Source: Porphyromonadaceae bacterium UBA3318 (GTDB lineage Bacteria; Bacteroidota; Bacteroidia; Bacteroidales; Muribaculaceae). Taken from it: a DNA stretch of 8,032 bases. The translations under genes and the position numbers were made by a program. Within the stretch, counting starts at the first letter, position 1. Each line of letters begins with the position of its first letter. A model generated the notes under the pieces. That model did not search any database, was not told the DNA's origin, and saw nothing but the letters and a program-made list of their open reading frames with translations. The stretch spans positions 1-8,032 of the forward strand of contig DESI01000084.1 of NCBI GenBank assembly GCA_002361235.1, in the 5' to 3' direction. Positions 5,927 to 8,032 of the stretch are shown here, piece by piece.

Positions 5927-6478
5927 TCACTCCGCCACATATCCTTTCTTGATGGCTTTGCGGATGTATTTGGCCAGTTTCTCGCCGGCCAAGTCGAACG
6001 CATCGCCCATCAGGTTGGTAAACGATCCCCAGCTACCGTCCTCGGAATCCATCGTGATGATGGCAAGAGGCTCGTCGCTATCCTTCGGATGGAAAACATA
6101 ATCGCACCACACATGGTCGCCGCCCTTGCTTACCTTCTTCACTACAATCTGCAACTCCACATCCATATCCGGCTGAGTCGTCAGCACCATAGGGCACTCC
6201 TCGTCATTGAATTCCTTGACGAAGTCGGCGGTAATTTCCTTGATATCCTCGTCAAACTCCTTCCAGTAGCCTACTTCCTTGCTTGCATCCTTGGCAAGAA
6301 AATCCTTCATCGCCTTTCCCTTGATCACAGTCTGGCTGAAATCCATCCTGACGGAAGCATATTTAATCTTGGACAACGCCGCGCCCGACCCCGTTGTGAG
6401 TTTCTGTGCATTTCCCTCTGCCGGCACGAGAATCATCGCCCCCACCGCCAGCAACAAGCATTTCATCAAATTCTTCAT
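5927..6478 (-). CDS. Small secreted protein, Bacteroidales type, function unknown
   Basis: I chose the ATG at 6476-6478, giving 183 residues, because it begins directly with a signal peptide (MKNLMKCLLLAVGAMILVPA, cleavage near EGNAQ). An in-frame extension to 6514 would add 12 residues in front of that signal and overlap the upstream gene. The mature part has an acidic helical half (about 55-100, including YWKEFDEDIKEITADFVKEF), a beta-rich middle (about 100-150: ELQIVVKKV, CDYVFHP, LAIITMD) and a C-terminal helix FDLAGEKLAKYIRKAIKK. From memory, small secreted proteins with a similar order of elements and a similar C-terminal helix are frequent in Bacteroides, but I cannot name a family and assign no function. 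It starts 29 bases after the stop of the BACON protein on the same strand, so the two are probably co-transcribed. Confidence 0.78.
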   Translation of the reverse strand: MKNLMKCLLLAVGAMILVPAEGNAQKLTTGSGAALSKIKYASVRMDFSQTVIKGKAMKDFLAKDASKEVGYWKEFDEDIKEITADFVKEFNDEECPMVLTTQPDMDVELQIVVKKVSKGGDHVWCDYVFHPKDSDEPLAIITMDSEDGSWGSFTNLMGDAFDLAGEKLAKYIRKAIKKGYVAE

Positions 6479-6507
6479 AGTATACTTCTTTGGATTAATA
6501 TTCATTT

Positions 6508-7227
6508 TTACCATCCTCCATATTGCTTGATGTGGATAGTCGCATAGACAGAGCTATCTTGCGATTTTACAATTACATTACCTTCTCTATCATTTTGTGA
6601 ATTATTACGTTCACATCTTATACTTAAATCTCTCTTTTTATCCTGTTCATTAAAACCGGGGTAAGGCATAGATGCCCAACTCGCAGTTATCCATAAAGGA
6701 CATTCAATCTCTAAATTCCCAATATTCGATATATTCGATGTAACAGTACATGTTTCCGTGTCTCCCTCTCCCCAAAATACTAATTCTTTTTTTGAAACAC
6801 CGATATAGGGAATCCCTTTTTGTTCAATGACAATATAAAAACCATTATCATACGGTATATTATGTAGCAAGAAAGACTTCCTGACAACTTGTGTTGATTT
6901 GTTGCTCTCCATATACACTTGAAGCTGATTTTTTCCAGCTTTCCCGGACTGTGGGGAAACCGTAACATCATGACATTGTTCAATCACCCATTCCATATTA
7001 GAATCAATATTTAGAGTAACAACATGATCGTCATATTCTTTTTTTATCACATTACCTTTCTTAATAACCTTATCATAATGGATATACATTATACACTCGC
7101 CCTCTGTATCAGTAACACTGACATCCCATTGTTTGGGGGCATCATCTTTTGAACAGGATGGCAGCCATGCCATAATCAAACTGAAGATTATGGACATAAG
7201 CACTCCGTATTTCTGATTTTGTTTCAC
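6508..7227 (-). CDS. Lipoprotein with two BACON-type domains
   Basis: I chose the GTG at 7225-7227 (239 residues). It yields a normal lipoprotein signal, MKQNQKYGVLMSIIFSLI ending in the lipobox LPSC with C25, then SKDD. A longer frame reaches a TTG at 7282-7284, but that codon lies at the end of a terminator T-run, so it is unlikely to be in the mRNA; the ATG at 7195-7197 would remove the charged n-region. Two beta-rich repeats follow: about 67-138 (TLNIDSNMEWVI, VSPQSGKAG, IVIEQKG) and about 141-239 (IGVSKKELVFWGEGD, PLWITASW, IHIKQYGGW). The W-I pair and the closing I-x-I-x-Q motif fit BACON domains (Bacteroidetes-associated, often carbohydrate-binding). The role is inferred as a surface or periplasmic binding or scaffold lipoprotein. 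It is clearly more AT-rich than the beta-galactosidase. It is followed by the small secreted protein after 29 bases. Confidence 0.78.
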   Translation of the reverse strand: MKQNQKYGVLMSIIFSLIMAWLPSCSKDDAPKQWDVSVTDTEGECIMYIHYDKVIKKGNVIKKEYDDHVVTLNIDSNMEWVIEQCHDVTVSPQSGKAGKNQLQVYMESNKSTQVVRKSFLLHNIPYDNGFYIVIEQKGIPYIGVSKKELVFWGEGDTETCTVTSNISNIGNLEIECPLWITASWASMPYPGFNEQDKKRDLSIRCERNNSQNDREGNVIVKSQDSSVYATIHIKQYGGW

Positions 7228-7282
7228 TTCGTACCTATTTATTTTAATACTGAGATCTAATTTCAATCCCTGTTGATTTTTC

Positions 7283-7318
7283 AAAAAAAGTGGTGCGATA
7301 TTATAATCCCTCGCACCA
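7283..7318 (-). terminator. Intrinsic terminator after the small ORF
   Basis: On the minus strand TGGTGCGA (7318-7311) and TCGCACCA (7298-7291) form a perfect 8-bp stem with a 12-base loop, followed by C and seven T (7289-7283). It sits 12 bases after the stop of the 28-codon ORF and ends transcription from the LRR-gene side, before the BACON gene. Confidence 0.85.
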
Positions 7319-7330
7319 TGGGTTATTGGG

Positions 7331-7417
7331 TTAGCCTAAGAATCCAAAGGCCATCCCAATAATGATGAGAGCCCTTATTAACTTCGGCGAGATTGAAATT
7401 TTTAATTTAAATTCCAT
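7331..7417 (-). CDS. 28-residue basic, hydrophobic small protein
   Basis: ATG at 7415-7417, TAA at 7331-7333. The peptide has a basic N-terminal part (MEFKLKISISPKLIRA) and a hydrophobic C-terminal part (LIIIGMAFGFLG), as in single-pass or membrane-surface small proteins. Support for it being real: it fills the space between a structured leader and an intrinsic terminator 12 bases after its stop, on the same strand as the neighbours. Against: its length, and the lack of a visible promoter; only the purine-rich AATAAAG lies upstream. It is not the annotated smalltalk type as I remember it, since it lacks the SCM-like end. It could be a leader peptide, a toxin-like peptide, a small membrane protein or chance. 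Confidence 0.45.
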   Translation of the reverse strand: MEFKLKISISPKLIRALIIIGMAFGFLG

Positions 7418-7440
7418 AATTCTGGCTTTATTCGTTTATA

Positions 7441-7486
7441 AGGTGAGCTCGCCTGCTCCAATCTCCGCTGGATGCCTTAAGGCGTC
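7441..7486 (-). other. Two palindromes in the leader of the small ORF
   Basis: GATGCC-TTAA-GGCGTC (7471-7486, one G-T pair) and AGGTGAGCTCGCCT (7441-7454, one mismatched pair) lie 24-69 bases before the small ORF. They could fold in RNA or act as DNA sites. Confidence 0.4.
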
Positions 7487-7526
7487 TGGTTAGGATTTTC
7501 CCACTTCTACAGCATCCTCCTATACA

Positions 7527-7547
7527 CAATGCCCGCGTCCGGCATTG
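7527..7547 (-). other. 7-bp hairpin just before an AGGAGG sequence
   Basis: CAATGCC (7527-7533) pairs perfectly with GGCATTG (7541-7547) around a 7-base loop. On the minus strand AGGAGG (7521-7516) follows five bases later. There is no T-run, so it is not an intrinsic terminator. It overlaps a 12-codon frame, MAICNAGRGHCV (7520-7558). Confidence 0.45.
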
Positions 7548-7584
7548 CAAATTGCCATACTTTCAATAGTATATCTACACTATA

Positions 7585-8032
7585 TCATATCGCAATCTTT
7601 GCGCTTTGTGAACCAGCCTTTACAATGTATAAACCAGATGCAATATTCTCGATAATACGATTCATTCCGCGGTATACAACACGCCCCTGCACATCGTATA
7701 CTACTATGCTCTGATTGTCATCTAAGCCATCGATCATCAGCGAACCGTTATTAACAACAAGACGCAAACCAGTCGTATCATCGGCCTCAATCCTATCAAC
7801 TCCACTGAAATCCATCTCCTCTATATTCCAGAAATTTCTCCATGGGTCAACTTTCTCGTATGCTGTCTTGGTGCCCTTAGGAACATATAGAATGGCTTCC
7901 TTTAATGTATTATCACCACATATCGGATCACATTCTATGGGAACTTCGCACTGCATATAGATGCTTTTTAAATCATCACAAACAGAGAACGCACCACGTC
8001 CGATAGAGGTCACTGAGTTGGGTATCGTCACG
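7585..8032 (-). CDS. BspA-type leucine-rich-repeat surface protein, C-terminal part
   Basis: Partial: the frame is open to the window edge, and the first full visible codon is GTG for V inside a repeat, not a start. About 148 residues are visible. The first part, TIPNSVTSIGRGAFSVCDDL, is the classic LRR_5 (BspA/Treponema pallidum-type) repeat. Next comes the usual repeat end-cap with YVPKGTKTAYEKV (49-61) and WRNFWNI (64-70). The last 60 residues (LRLVVNNGSLMIDG, IVVYDVQGRVVYRG, ASGLYIVKAG) resemble the C-terminal sorting-type beta domain of type IX secretion cargo or a related tail. It is likely a large secreted or surface-anchored protein that binds host or bacterial partners; the role is inferred. 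Its DNA is more AT-rich than the genes on the left. The upstream part, its signal peptide and its repeat number lie outside the window. Confidence 0.82.
   Translation of the reverse strand, partial: VTIPNSVTSIGRGAFSVCDDLKSIYMQCEVPIECDPICGDNTLKEAILYVPKGTKTAYEKVDPWRNFWNIEEMDFSGVDRIEADDTTGLRLVVNNGSLMIDGLDDNQSIVVYDVQGRVVYRGMNRIIENIASGLYIVKAGSQSAKIAI

Larger units (their letters stand above)
7228..7584. other. Structured intergenic region after the LRR gene
   Basis: About 357 bases between the LRR-protein stop and the BACON gene start. On the minus strand it holds, in order: a hairpin around 7527-7547, an AGGAGG sequence (7516-7521), palindromes at 7471-7486 and 7441-7454, a 28-codon ORF (7331-7417), an intrinsic terminator (7283-7318) and the AT-rich upstream zone of the BACON gene. 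No convincing TAnnTTTG element is seen for the BACON gene; TTTG at 7282-7285 with TAGATCTC 22 bases later is a weak candidate. Confidence 0.7.

Noticed and set aside
5924..6547. A 207-codon plus-strand frame opposite the small secreted protein.
   Set aside because: No signal peptide or domain; the minus strand has a clear signal peptide and operon spacing.
7259..7400. A 10-base inverted match, AATTTCAATC (7259-7268) and GATTGAAATT (7391-7400), around the small ORF.
   Set aside because: AT-rich and short; no further similarity and no sign that it bounds an element.

Overview
The window looks like chromosomal DNA of a gut-type member of the Bacteroidales (Bacteroidota); a Muribaculaceae-, Prevotella- or Bacteroides-like source would fit, but I cannot name the genus from sequence alone. 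The signs are a secreted LacZ-type GH2 enzyme, a MINPP-like histidine phosphatase, a BACON-type lipoprotein, a BspA-type leucine-rich-repeat protein with a sorting-type tail, -7 elements close to the Bacteroides form TAnnTTTG, and AT-rich translation starts with no Shine-Dalgarno sequence.

Layout. (1) Positions 79-3174, minus: complete exported beta-galactosidase with its own promoter at 3273-3304. Its last five codons and stop are repeated once just downstream. (2) 3341-4561, minus: exported histidine acid phosphatase, phytase/MINPP-like. (3) 4562-5138: about 580 bases without a credible gene, dominated by a 279-base nested inverted repeat (4707-4985). (4) 5139-5732, plus: a small protein that resembles a short-chain dehydrogenase that has lost its cofactor and catalytic motifs. 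Its TAACTTTG promoter element lies so close to the ATG that the mRNA may be leaderless. (5) 5733-5926: a convergent intergenic region with a REP-like three-way junction and a perfect 13-bp hairpin. (6) 5927-7227, minus: a likely two-gene unit, a BACON-type lipoprotein followed by a small secreted protein. (7) 7228-7584: an intergenic region with structured DNA, an undescribed-looking 28-residue membrane-type small ORF, and a clear intrinsic terminator. (8) 7585-8032, minus: the 3' end of a BspA-type LRR surface protein that runs off the window.

How the genes fit together. All the long genes except the one at 5139-5732 are on the minus strand and encode exported proteins. The beta-galactosidase and the phosphatase are likely periplasmic or envelope enzymes that take galactosides and phosphate (inositol phosphates) from the gut environment. 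The BACON and LRR proteins are likely surface-exposed binding proteins. The right part of the window (about 6500-8032) is clearly more AT-rich than the left, so it may have a different history. No classical mobile element, CRISPR array, tRNA or rRNA is visible. The most unusual material is non-coding: the nested palindrome, the kissing-loop-like repeat, and the small ORF between a structured leader and a terminator.
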